From contig BCIO01000001.1 in NCBI GenBank assembly GCA_001599975.1, positions 3,903,631 to 3,967,630 of the forward strand: a stretch of DNA of 64,000 nt. The letters are read 5' to 3'. The DNA is from Cystobasidiopsis lactophilus (taxonomy: Eukaryota > Basidiomycota > Agaricostilbomycetes > Agaricostilbales > Chionosphaeraceae). The notes below the pieces were generated by a model that was not told the origin of the DNA, ran no database searches, and saw nothing but the letters and a program-made list of their open reading frames with translations. The translations under genes were made by a program, and so were the position numbers. Position 1 is the first letter of the stretch; every line of letters starts with the position of its first letter. This document shows, piece by piece, positions 10,286-20,265 of the stretch.

Positions 10286-12814
10286 ATGGTTTCCCATCTA
10301 AAGCGCAAGAGCAAGGCGTCAGACCAACCAGCCAAGCGCATCAAGCGGCAGCTGCCGGTTGAAAGGCTCTCTTGGAAGTCGGTCGACCTGGCGGATTTCG
10401 ACCTCGAGGGGGACTTTTTGGGCCTGGAGGAAGTGGACGGCGTGGACGTCGTGTTTGACGAGCTGAAGACGGCAAAGTTCTTGGTTCAACCCAATCCTGA
10501 AGACCCAGAGGACGAGACAGAAGAGGCAGAGGACGAAGAATGGGGTGGCATTGGTGAAAAAGACGAGGAAGCCGTCGTCCAGCCAGAGCCGAAAGTAGCC
10601 TCTATCGACAATTCTCCATTTCAAAGTGAGTTTTTAGTGCTCAAAGAAGCTGCACACGGACTGAAGTAAACTTCAAAGAGAGCCAATTGCCCGCGTTCAC
10701 CCACATCCCTCTCTGCCCAGCTTTGCGCAGAGCCATCTTCAAATCCGAGTTCAAGAACCCAACTGCGATTCAACAGGCGGCTTGGAAAGTAGCTCTGTCC
10801 AGCTCTGGTACTATCGAGGCCAAGGATTTGATTGGCGTGGCTGAGACGGTTGGTCCTCTTTCCCTGATCTTCCCCCATGATTCAGTGTCCAAGACCGCGC
10901 CAACAGGGTTCCGGCAAAACTTTGGCATATGGCATTCCTATTCTACAATACATCATTAACCAACAGCAAGAAGGCTTGACGCCCAAGACCCCAACTGCTC
11001 TCATCCTAGCGCCGACCCGCGAGTTGGCCCTGCAGGTTCGGGAGCATCTCGCCAAGCTGCTCATCAAAGTGCTCGACTACCCAACCAAGCACTGTCCGAT
11101 CAAGATCATCGGCTTGACAGGCGGCATTTCCATCCACAAGCAGAAGCGCCAGATTGCCCAAGGCGCCCACATCGTGGTGGCCACCCCAGGCCGGCTGTGG
11201 GAGTTGGTCAGCGAGTCGAAGAGCTTGAAGCTTGGCATGCAGAACTTGGACTTTCTGGTTTTGGACGAGGCGGACAGGATGTTGGAAGGAGGCCACTTCG
11301 CCGAGCTTGACAACTTGTTCAAGCTCACCAACCGGTTAGGATCTACCCTCCCTATCAGTTTCCCCCACTGATGCCTTGGGATATTCCTTCCAGAACGGTG
11401 ACGACCTTCGAAGACGACTTTGAGTCGGAGGAGAAGGACAAAGTGGAGGCCAACGCCAGCATGCGCACATATGTCTTCTCGGCTACCATGTCCAAGGAGC
11501 TTCAAAGGAACCTGAAGAAGAAGACTACGAAAAAGCGACGATTGGGTGCGGACGAAAAGGGCCTGCTCGGCGCTCTTGGTCAGTCTCTGCCTTGCCCTAG
11601 TGGATGAGGGTCTCTAAGTGATGTTGAACAGGCCAATTGTTGGAGCGCATTGATTTCAGAGACCCTGATCCTGCTGTGATCGACCTCTTGCCCGAAGGAG
11701 GCGTGGTGTCGACGGTCAAGGAGTGCTACCTGGATTGCATGGTGTCGGACAAGGTGCGTCCAAAATCCTTTGATCGCTAATTGAGAGCGATGCTTTAAAC
11801 TCTTTGGCGTCACAGGACACCCACCTTTATCACTTCCTGCTGATGTATCCGGGCAAGACCCTGGTCTTCCTGTCGAGCATCGACGGCATTCGCCGGCTCC
11901 ACCCTCTGCTCAGCCTGCTAAATCTGGGCCACATCAGCATCCTCCATTCCAACATGCCTCAGAAGTCTCGCTTGAAGGCGTTCGAGCGCTTCCAGTCCTC
12001 TGACCGTGCCGTCCTGCTGGCAACCGACGTGGCCGCTCGCGGGTTGGACATTCCCAAAGTCGACCATGTGGTCCACTACCAGCTTCCCAGGACGAGTGAT
12101 ACCTACATCCATCGCAGTGGCCGAACAGGAAGAGCGGGCCAGACGGGTTTGACTTTGCAGTTGGTCGCACCAGAGGAGAAGAAGCTCCAAAGAGAGATCC
12201 TCTCCTCGTTGGGCAAAGGTTCGCGTGCTTTTCTTACTCTGGAGAAACTTTGGTTGCTCAGTCGCAGTTTTTGCCCTGAACAGATCTGAAAGCGCTTTCG
12301 ACTCTGCCGATGGAGTGGAGCGTGGTGGACAAGCTCAAGAAGCGCGTCGAGTTGGCCAAGCAGATCGATTCGGAGCACCATAAAAGCACCAAGAAGGCTC
12401 ACGACGACCGCTGGGTGGCCGAAGCGGCGGAAGCTATGGACCTGGACTTAGATGCCCTCTCGTGAGTTCCTGCTGTGCATCTTTTCCGTCTACCGTAGCT
12501 GAGTTGGTTAATCCAGATCCGACGACGAGCGTCGACACTTGAAGGTCAAAGCATCAGCCAAGCTGTACAACCTCAAGGCGGAACTGGCGCAAGAGCTCAG
12601 CAAGCCTCTGGTCGTGCACGGCGTGTCGGCCAAGTACGTGACTTCTGGCGCGGCTGGACAGGCCAGGTTCATCGATTCGATCCTCGAGGCTAACAACCAC
12701 GAGAACATCGTGGGCATCACCAAGAAGGACGCCTACCAGGACGCGGGTAGCAGCGCGGCGACCCGTTCAGCTCCCGTGGCCAAGCTCAAGAAGCGCAAGA
12801 ACCCTCGACCATGA
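10286..12814 (+). CDS. MAK5: DEAD-box RNA helicase Mak5 (DDX24)
   Basis: Nucleolar ATP-dependent RNA helicase needed for 60S ribosome assembly (known for the family). Eight exons: 10286-10625, 10667-10848, 10907-11334, 11394-11578, 11632-11753, 11816-12218, 12284-12461 and 12517-12814; 2136 nt, 711 aa, phases all agree. The N-terminus is basic then acidic. A Q-motif region (FKNPTAIQQAAW) and motif I ETGSGKT, assembled across an intron, are followed by Ia PTRELALQV, Ib GG and ATPGRL, motif II VLDEADRML, and motif III SAT. The C-terminal lobe has VLLATDVAARGLDIP and HRSGRTGRAG. The tail has AKYVTSGAAGQARFIDSIL, a Mak5 hallmark, and ends basic. The Mak5 assignment within the DEAD family rests on this tail and the N-terminal W-x-x-V motif. 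Confidence 0.93.
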
Positions 12815-13062
12815 ACAGGGAGCTATATTATGCAAGCCAGTCACGCTTGGAGTAGCTTCCAGCAAGCTGGTCACATTTGCCTTGGGTCCACATTATTTTG
12901 CCACCTGCGTTCTCCCACCTAATTCGCCGAACATTGAGCTCTGTGGATCGCCTACATCCATATTTGAGATAATCGCGACCGCTAGTATAGCCAGAGGGCG
13001 ATCCTAAGTCGCCAACTTCGTCCTCGCTAAATTCGTTCTCCGCCAACAACGAACAAGTCACA

Positions 13063-13618
13063 ATGCAGCGCGAACGACCCCGCCCCGCCGAGTCTGGCTC
13101 TCAGATCATCACTTCTACTGAACCTGAAGCTGGGCCTTCGAACCCTCAGGTGGCAGGCACGTTGCGGCTGAGGGGCGCGGCGACTTTGAATGCGCCGAGG
13201 GTGCAGTGGACCGAGGACGTAGTGGACAACGAGGGGATGGGCAAGAAGAAGTCCAAGAGTAAGCTATTTGCAGCCTCTTAAACAATGCACAGATTCAGAA
13301 TGGCCGCCCAGTTTGCTGCATTTATCACAAGCCGAGGGCGTTCGACGAATCGAGCAGCGAAGACGACTCGTCGGACGACGACAGCGACGATGGGCCTTCT
13401 GGCGGGGGCGGCGACGGGGATGGAGACGGGCACGATTGCGGGCACAGGCACAAGCACGCCAAGCGGAAGGGAGGCAAGGGGAAAGGCCCGGCACAGAAGC
13501 CAGAAGGCGCTCCAGGGCCGAATAAGTATGAGCAGGTTCCCGCTAAAGGTGCGCTTTGGTTCGATCCCTTCTAGATCTCTGTGTCTCAACTCTCGAGCCG
13601 TGCACAGCCAGCAAATAG
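13063..13618 (+). CDS. YPI1: type 1 protein phosphatase regulator Ypi1
   Basis: A small regulator of protein phosphatase 1 (Glc7), the fungal inhibitor-3 homologue, acting mainly in the nucleus. Exons 13063-13258, 13312-13548 and 13608-13618 give 444 nt, 147 aa. The conserved core is split by the first intron: RVQWTEDVVDNEGMGKKKSK joins to ICCIYHKPRAFDES, giving the PP1-binding V-x-W and the C-C-I-Y-H-K-P-R hallmark. An acidic D/S run, a Gly/Asp-rich stretch and a His/Lys-rich segment (HDCGHRHKHAKRKGGKGKG) follow. The last exon encodes only three residues and the stop (KASK end). Length matches the family. Confidence 0.93.
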
Positions 13619-13911
13619 CTCCCCTTCCATCATGCGACCAGGCCATTCACTTTCGCATTTGTCATCAGCCTCTCTCTAGAGCGCCCTTGTAACCACCTCC
13701 CGCTCTTGCTTCCATCTGTGTAACATACACGCGCCAGTGTTCTACCATGTCGAATCATTTACCCAAATCCCAATTCCGAAGATCGTTCAATGCAAAGTCC
13801 ATGAGGATAAATAGCCTCCCAGCAGGCAAGGTTCGTTTACAACTACAACAGCGCCAAAAGCCAGTTTGCGTGTGTGTAAGCTTTTGAAATAAAGAAGATT
13901 GGTGGCAACTT
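13619..13911. other. short convergent gap between YPI1 and the Ser/Ala-rich protein
   Basis: The 3' flanks of two convergent genes; no gene or repeat is seen. An AATAAA-like TGAAATAAAG at about 13887 lies on the wrong side to be a clear signal for the minus-strand gene. Confidence 0.4.
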
Positions 13912-16109
13912 TCAATCGACGCCTCGGAAGTTGGCCGACAGAGCTCTTGGGCCTTGCGGTCGTGAAAGAGGTTGGCCATTGGTGACCTTGAGCGGAACAT
14001 TGTGCGGTGAAGGGGGCGATTGGTAAAAGCTGGGGCTGGGCATGGCAGCTGGCATGTGCTGCGGTGGCGTTGCCGAAGCGTAAGGGCCGCGCTGAGGGTA
14101 GGCGGATTCGCCGCCGGGGAAGTACGCGTTGTTGAGCTGATCAGCCAATGAGGTGCGAGCTGATTGGCCCCGCGAGGACCGTCGGGACATGGCCGCTGCG
14201 CCGGCACCAGCGCCCGCCGCTGCTGCTGCTCCTCCTGCTGCAGCGGCCTCCATTCCATGCCCACCACTTCCACCTGCCGCCCCAACTTCTGCCATGTCTG
14301 GAGGAGTGCCTCCCGCTTGAGGGCCATGATGCGGTGGGGTGTTGCCTTGCGAAAAGTAGTCGTCCGTGATGTTTTGGCTATAGGCTCTTGAAGTCTTCCT
14401 GCTTCGCCAGTACATCAACGCGCCCAGACCGAGGAGCAACAACAGCCCTCCAACTCCGCCCACCACACCGCCAACAATCTTGCCCGTGCTTGAACCGCCG
14501 CCACTGAAAGCTGCATTGAGGCCACCGGGCCCCGCAGACGCCACGCTGCTCGCTGAAGAGGCCACTCCCGCCAGTGAGGAAGCGGCAGCTTGGGCGGAGG
14601 AGAGCTGATCGCTGAAGTTCGGGTTGACTAGCGCAGCTTGAGAGAGGGAGGAAAGGGAGGCGGCCGCTTCCGAGGCTGCTGATTCGGCGGCGAGGGCAGA
14701 GGCGCTGAGTTGCGAAGCGACAGATTGCTCGCTCGCTGCTGATGCTTGGCTGGAGGCGGCTGATGCCACAGCACTAGTCGAAGATGCCGATTGCACCGAA
14801 GCGGCCGAGCGAGCTGAAGCAGACGCGGCCGAGCTCGCGGATGCCGCTGCGGCATTTTGTGACGACGATGCGCTCTCGATCGAAGCTGAGCTTTGTGATG
14901 CCGCTGACGAGAGACTTGCCAAACTTTCGGAGCTGACGGACGCCAAGCTTGATAGGTCGGCAGAGGCAGAGTCGCTTGCCGAAGACGCAGAGTCGCTTGC
15001 TGAAGACGCACTTGATATTGACGATCCTGAAGAGCCTGAGGGTAGCGGTACGACGCCAGCTATTGAGCTTGATCCGGAAGAGAGTAAAGCTGAAGAGGCA
15101 TTGGAGATGGAGCTAAGGAGAGAGCTGGCGCTTTCGGAAGCGACACTGGACAAGCTGGAAAGCGCTTGGCTGGCAGATGACGCCACACCGCTTGACGCTG
15201 ATGAAGCACCGCTTGCAGCCGACGATGCTGCACTTGAAAACATGCTGGAGGATCCAAAGCTGGAGGGTACTAGGCCCGAAGCCGAAGAGGAAGCCGAGGA
15301 GAGAGGCGAAATGGTGGAGGAGGACAGGAAGCTTGGGACCACCAAAGGCAGTCCACACCCTCCAGATCTCGGTGTACCATCAGGGAAGACCAAAGGGTCA
15401 TTTGGTGCATTGACGACCTGCTGCGTGCAATCGCAGATATATTGAGTTGTGTTCACATCGACGTGCACTGTGTTGTCGCAGATGTAGCTGGCACCGGCCC
15501 AAGACGTGCAGTTGACGCTGGTCGAGTCACAAGCCAGCATCTCGATGCATAACGTTGGGTCCGAAGGCTGGTAAAAGAGAAAGTCGCAGGTCTTATCCGT
15601 CGATGCCAGCGCTTGGGTCTGGACGTCACTGCAGGGCGAAACGGTGTCCAAAGGGTCGCTGCCGATGGCGCACTCGTAAGTGCCAATCGAAACAAAGTCG
15701 CCAGTGCCAGGCGTCTGGGCGACGTTTTGCTGCGAAGTGCCATCGCAGATTCCTGTTTTGCCACCGTGAGCCCTTCGGCGACCACCAAGTCTTCAGCCTA
15801 TGACCCACTTGGCCCCGAGACCCCAAAGTACGTCCCATCGATCAAGATGGAAGCGTTGCCGGTGATGCCGACGGGGCTGTGAATTTGTGCGATTGGCTCG
15901 TGATATCATCCTGCCTCCAGCAGATTGAAAACCTACAAGGCGCAGTTGGTCCCTTGGCAGTAGCTGGAGGGAAATGCATAGCTATTGATCTGGCCGGTGC
16001 AGCTCGCGACATCTTCCGTCGAAAAGACCTATTTCCAGAAAACATCGTCAGTCCAAGGCAGTGGCGAGAATCGAGAGTGGCAAACCAAGTAGGCGCTATC
16101 GGAGCTCAT
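13912..16109 (-). CDS. Ser/Ala-rich mucin-like single-pass membrane protein
   Basis: A cell-surface protein of unrecognised family, shaped like fungal wall sensors. Exons read from the far end: about 16028-15937, 15876-15809 and 15752-13912. The outer part is Cys-rich (CTGQINSYAFPSSYCQGTNC, then CDGTSQQN, CAIGSDP, CSDVQTQ, CDFLFYQP, CIEMLACDS) with N-glycosylation sequons. About 270 residues of Ser/Ala repeats follow (SASSASD, SSASASA). One membrane span (KIVGGVVGGVGGLLLLLGLGALMYW, cited in two parts KIVGGVVGGVGG and LLLLLGLGALMYW) precedes a cytoplasmic tail rich in Gly/Ala/Pro. The start is unresolved: the in-frame ATG at 16109 with a short first exon gives MSSDSAYLVF, which lacks a signal peptide, so a further upstream exon is likely. 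Wsc/Mid2-type sensors share this layout; no direct homology is claimed. Confidence 0.6.
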
Positions 16110-16466
16110 CGTCTGCTAGAAGCAGCCAGATAGTATACACGGTGCGAATTAAGAGGAAGTGAAACCAGGGAGAAAATTAAAGCATAAGATTGGCTGGGTT
16201 CGCGGCAAGGGAGCAGGCTGGCGAAAAAGGTCCAGGAACCGAGAGTGACGTTTCACCTTTGCTTAAGTTCGAGGCGCGGGTCGCGTCTTGGCAAGCGCTC
16301 GGATAGGAAAAGGCAGAGGGAGAGGGCCATTGCAGAACACGGGGCATAAAGGATCTGAGCGAGAATGGAGAGTCTATCGGGCAACCCCCGGGGTCGTACT
16401 GTTCCTTTGGGCGGAGAGTTTCGTTTGCTCTATTTGTTGCGTGCAGCTCTTGCTTCCAAAGCTTCC
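16110..16466. other. gap between cofilin and the Ser/Ala-rich protein
   Basis: 3' flank of cofilin and 5' flank of the minus-strand membrane protein. It may hold the missing first (signal-peptide) exon of that gene, but no convincing candidate was found. Confidence 0.35.
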
Positions 16467-17335
16467 CTACGAGGTGCCGCGAGACACACGGTCCAGAACT
16501 GCAACCATCGAGCAGGTTTAGCATACGAAGAGGGGCCGCAAGAATCGCTGAGTACCAGTCTCGTAGGCGACCTCGGACAAGTCAGTGCCTTGGATCTCGG
16601 TGGAAATGCCGACAAGCGCCTTGCGGAGGGCGTCCTTAGAGGAGGCGTAAATCATCTTCTGCTTCACCTTGGACGAGTCGGGGATCCAGGACAGGAAGCA
16701 GATCTTGTTGCGCGTGCCGTCGTCGCCCTTTTGGTATTCAAAGTCTGCGTGTCGCCCTTCCCAATCAGCTCAACAGTCCGGAATCGTGGAGGTGATGGGC
16801 AGAGGACGTGCCATAGACGGCGTATCGCGGCTCGTTCTCCGGGAGCTCGCCGAGGAACTCGTCATAATCCTTGCTCTCGCTGGTCTTCTCCACCTCCTGT
16901 GCGACTCAGAATGCCCCCAGTTAGCATCTCAAACCAACAGTGAAGCCCGGAAGCTCAGGCGGAGTGAGAGGACGCACGATTTCCGCGTTGTTGGCCTGCA
17001 GCCCGAGCCGGTCCACAAATCAGCCCCGTTCCCAATGGCAGCGCAAAGACACCACAAATAACACACCGTCAGCTTGTACAAGATGTACTTGAGCTCTGCG
17101 AAGGCGACGAGGCCGGAGGACGTCAGCTGGGGGGCTCGCGACCGACCTCGCATAACAAGGGAGGCGAGTAGAAACGCACTCTTGCCCAGCTTGAGCGTCT
17201 GGAACTCTTCTATGCACGCCTGCTGGACCGTGACACCGCTAGACTGTTGGCACCCGCGAACGGGCAGAGCAGCTTCAGCAAGGCCGCACACACACGGACA
17301 CTGCGCCCACGTCGCCCGTCAAAGGGGCTCACCAT
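16467..17335 (-). CDS. COF1: cofilin / ADF
   Basis: Actin-severing and depolymerising factor of cortical patches. The spliced protein is about 139 aa, the normal fungal length. The start codon ATG (17335-17333) is followed directly by GTGAGC, so exon 1 contributes only Met; exon 2 (17243-17180) continues [20 protein letters not shown]. Later exons give [70 protein letters not shown] and [20 protein letters not shown], then [13 protein letters not shown]. The actin-binding long helix with D-S-S-K-V-K-x-K-M is intact. The intron 16745-16811 starts GCACGT; only this GC-AG phase restores AVYDFEY. Identity is essentially certain. Confidence 0.95.
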
Positions 17336-17622
17336 GGTGGATTCAAGGGAATGGGGACGGGCGGGCGGCTAGGGTGTATTAACGTCGACCGTGCAAGCAG
17401 GGTAGACTGGCAGGAAAGAGCTGGCCGTGCCACCTCAGAGGGTTGTTTCCCTCAGCAGCGCCATCGCCGGCCGAGCCACCTATGGTTGTCGCAGTGCTTT
17501 CGAGCTACAGCCTCCTCAAGCCAGCCAAGAGTTTCTCAGGTTAGCTGACGTGGCAGCACACTCGGTCACACGACTGGACGACCTTTGGGCTCCAAACATG
17601 ATCATTGCAGAGAGCTCGCCAT

Positions 17623-20130
17623 CTAGGCTTCTGACGAAACCGTCTCCTTGGACTTTTTGGCTTTCTTCTTGGGCGGGGCCTGTCAATGCTTTCAATCAGA
17701 TTTGCACAACGGCAAAGAGGCAGGCAAAGAGACCGACATCTGAGCCCTCGTCGGTGGCCTTCTTCTTCTTTTTCGGCTTCTCGGCGGCCGCCGCGTCGTC
17801 GTCTGAGCCCGAGCTAGAGTAATTCTGTGTACCATCTGAGTTAGCAGAGCTAGTGATCTCAAAGTAAGCTCTAGAACGCACCTCGTCGAACTCTTCAGCC
17901 ACGTCCGACTCGGATTCGGCCTTGAAGTCCTCGTCCACTGCGAACCGCCTTTGAGCTGAACAAACATATCGAGAAAGTCTGTAAGGCCAACTCACCTTCC
18001 GAGTCCTCGTCGTCCAGGTCCATCTTTTTGGCCTTGGGCGCCGAGCCGTCGCTGTCGTCCGAGTCCTCGTCCGAGTCGTCCAGCATGGCGGCGTTGATGG
18101 CCTGCTGGGTGCCGATCATGTCGTCCATCACCTCGTCCTTGACCTTGAGCTTCTTCGAGGTCAGGAACTCGGCGATCCCGTCGTGCTCCTCCCGCTGGAT
18201 CGAGCTGAATGTCACATCCTGGGCGTCGCCGCGCAGCTCGAGCTTGAGGTCAAAGGTGCGGACGGAGGACATGGTGGCCGCCACTCTGTGGTGATCGACA
18301 TATCACAGTAAGCACAAATGTGCAAAGGGGAGAAAGGAGGCCCACCTCTCGCATCGCGCGACGCCAATGTCGCCGTAGGCGATCAAAATCGGCTGCTTTG
18401 AGATGAAGAGCACGTATTTGTCCAAGAAGTAAAGGAAACCTTCGTTGGCGCGCACTGTGATCGACGGCGTGTGCATATTTGAGCAACGAAGACAAATGAG
18501 GAAGGCCGGCAGAACGCACAGTTGGCCTTGATGGCTTGCTGGCCGTTCTTGCTCTCGAAGGACTTGGAGGGTGCGGTGACCTTGACGCCGGTGACGGCCT
18601 TCAAGATGGAGGCGACCACTTGGTAGGACGAGTCCTCGTACTTGTCTTGCAGATCCGGATACTTTTCTTTCAGGCCGGCTCTGTGACAAAGAAGGCAGAG
18701 ACGAATCAGCGATGTCTGATGGAGTAGGCACCTCGACGCACTCTTCCATGATGGGCTCGGCCTCCATGACGTCTTCCCTGGCAAACTGCAGGACCAGATA
18801 CTGGTAGCGGGTCTGGCCTTGACGGATGGGCGGGTCGATGTTGACCTGTGCGACGCTTTTCAACGAAGATGTCTATTGATATGAGAAAGAGCCAGCCACG
18901 CACCACCAGCTGCACGTTGACGTCGTCGTTTCGGGGCAGCAGGAACATGCGCTTGACGGAGCTGAAGAGGATCTTGTAGTCGTACGACTTGTTGCGCATC
19001 CTGAGGAACTCGGAGTACAGGTCGACATCGTAGCGTCCTCTGTGCGTCGTCCGAAAAAGAGGGGGGTCAGACGAGAAGCCCGAAAGTAGGAATGGGGAGC
19101 GCACCTCGGCGTGGCAAAGTGCGTCTCGGAAAAGGTGATGATGGCGTCCCCTGTGAACTGCCCGAGCTCTGCGCGCTCCTTGACAGTGTCGTGGAACACC
19201 TGGGCGGCCGCCTGGTCTGCGCCCTCTTCCTCCGCGTCTGTGGCCTCGCCCTCGTCGTCTTCGTCCTCCTCCTCCTTCTTGACCGCCCCGTCTTCACCCT
19301 CTGCCTTAACGGCCGGCGTATCCCCCGTTTTAGCCTTCTTGGCCCGCCGGCGCGCGTTAGCCTCGGAGCCGGGGATGTAGATGCGCATCTCCATCAGCTC
19401 GTCGGCCAAGCCCTTCTTCTTGCGCTTGATGCCCTCGGCCTCGGCGGGGTGCTCGGTGGGCAGGAACTCGAGGGCCACCTCGGTCTTGTTGATCCCGGTG
19501 TTGTGGATCTTTTCGATGGGCAGAGTGAACGCAGGGCGGCCGGCGATGAGGAAAGCCAGCTCCGAGCCTGTGGTCGTTCTCCCTGAGGCCAGGTCTCGGC
19601 CACTAAGTCAAGCAACGCACCTTGTAGCTCAGCCTTGCCCCAGTTCCAGCCTCTGAGCGACACCTCGCGGGTCTCGACGGCGACATCGTAATTGTTTTTG
19701 AACAGGTTCTGAAGGCGCTCCAGATCCTGCGTGTGTTCTCTCAATTGAGCCACAGCTGCTTGGCTGGCTGTCAGGAGAACACATTACATCGCGGGAGAAG
19801 CCCTCAAAGTAGTGGCGCCGGTCTCGACTGAGCTCCAACTTGAGCTGGAAGCGGCGCGCGACTCTGTGTTTGTGCTTGAGCGCTCTCCCTCGGGGGACAC
19901 AGGGCCAGAGTGCGCACCTCGTCCAAGTGGCGTGCTTCATGTCAGTCGCAGCCACCGTCAAGGGCTTGTCGCCGCCCTCGTTCTGCTTCCAGCCGATGCC
20001 ATTCGACGCCAGACGGAGCTCTGCTCGACCTCAATTTAGGCCATCCGGACGCGTCTCTGCGCTGGGTGAAGCACGCACTGCCCGCAGCTGGGTTCAGATC
20101 CAAGTAAATGTTCTCGAAATCGGTCGACAT
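17623..20130 (-). CDS. POB3: FACT complex subunit Pob3 (SSRP1 homologue)
   Basis: Histone chaperone subunit that, with Spt16, reorganises nucleosomes during transcription and replication. ATG at 20130 gives MSTDFENIYLDLNPAAG, the usual Pob3 start. Following exons give AELRLASNGIGWKQNEGGDK, the Pob3 PH-like N-domain, then NNYDVAVETREVSLRGWNWG. The middle has HNTGINKTEVALEFLPTEHP and RYDVDLYSEFLRMRNKSYDY, then KILFSSVKRMFLLPRNDD, the paired PH domain that binds histones and RPA in yeast. The C-terminus is acidic and Ser-rich (DDSDEDSDDSDGSAPKAKKM) and ends in a Lys-rich nuclear signal (PPKKKAKKSKETVSSEA). As in other fungi there is no HMG box. At least ten introns. Divergent from alpha-actinin, 135 bp between ATGs. 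Confidence 0.93.
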
Positions 20131-20265
20131 CTGGGGCTGGGTGAGGCGATGAGCGTCGTCTGCGGACAAGAGGCGGTCGAGCGAGGTGTTCAGGCGGCCC
20201 AAAGTTTTCTTGCCTGGCAACGATGACTTGAACTGCCACTTTGACTTAGAGCTGTACTTTTCACA

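Noticed and set aside
13549-13580. GGTTCGATCCC resembling a tRNA B box
   Set aside because: It lies inside a well-supported YPI1 intron and has no A box or acceptor stem at the right distance.
14510-15300. Ser/Ala coding repeats as a minisatellite
   Set aside because: Codons vary and no fixed DNA period is visible; the repeat is at protein level.
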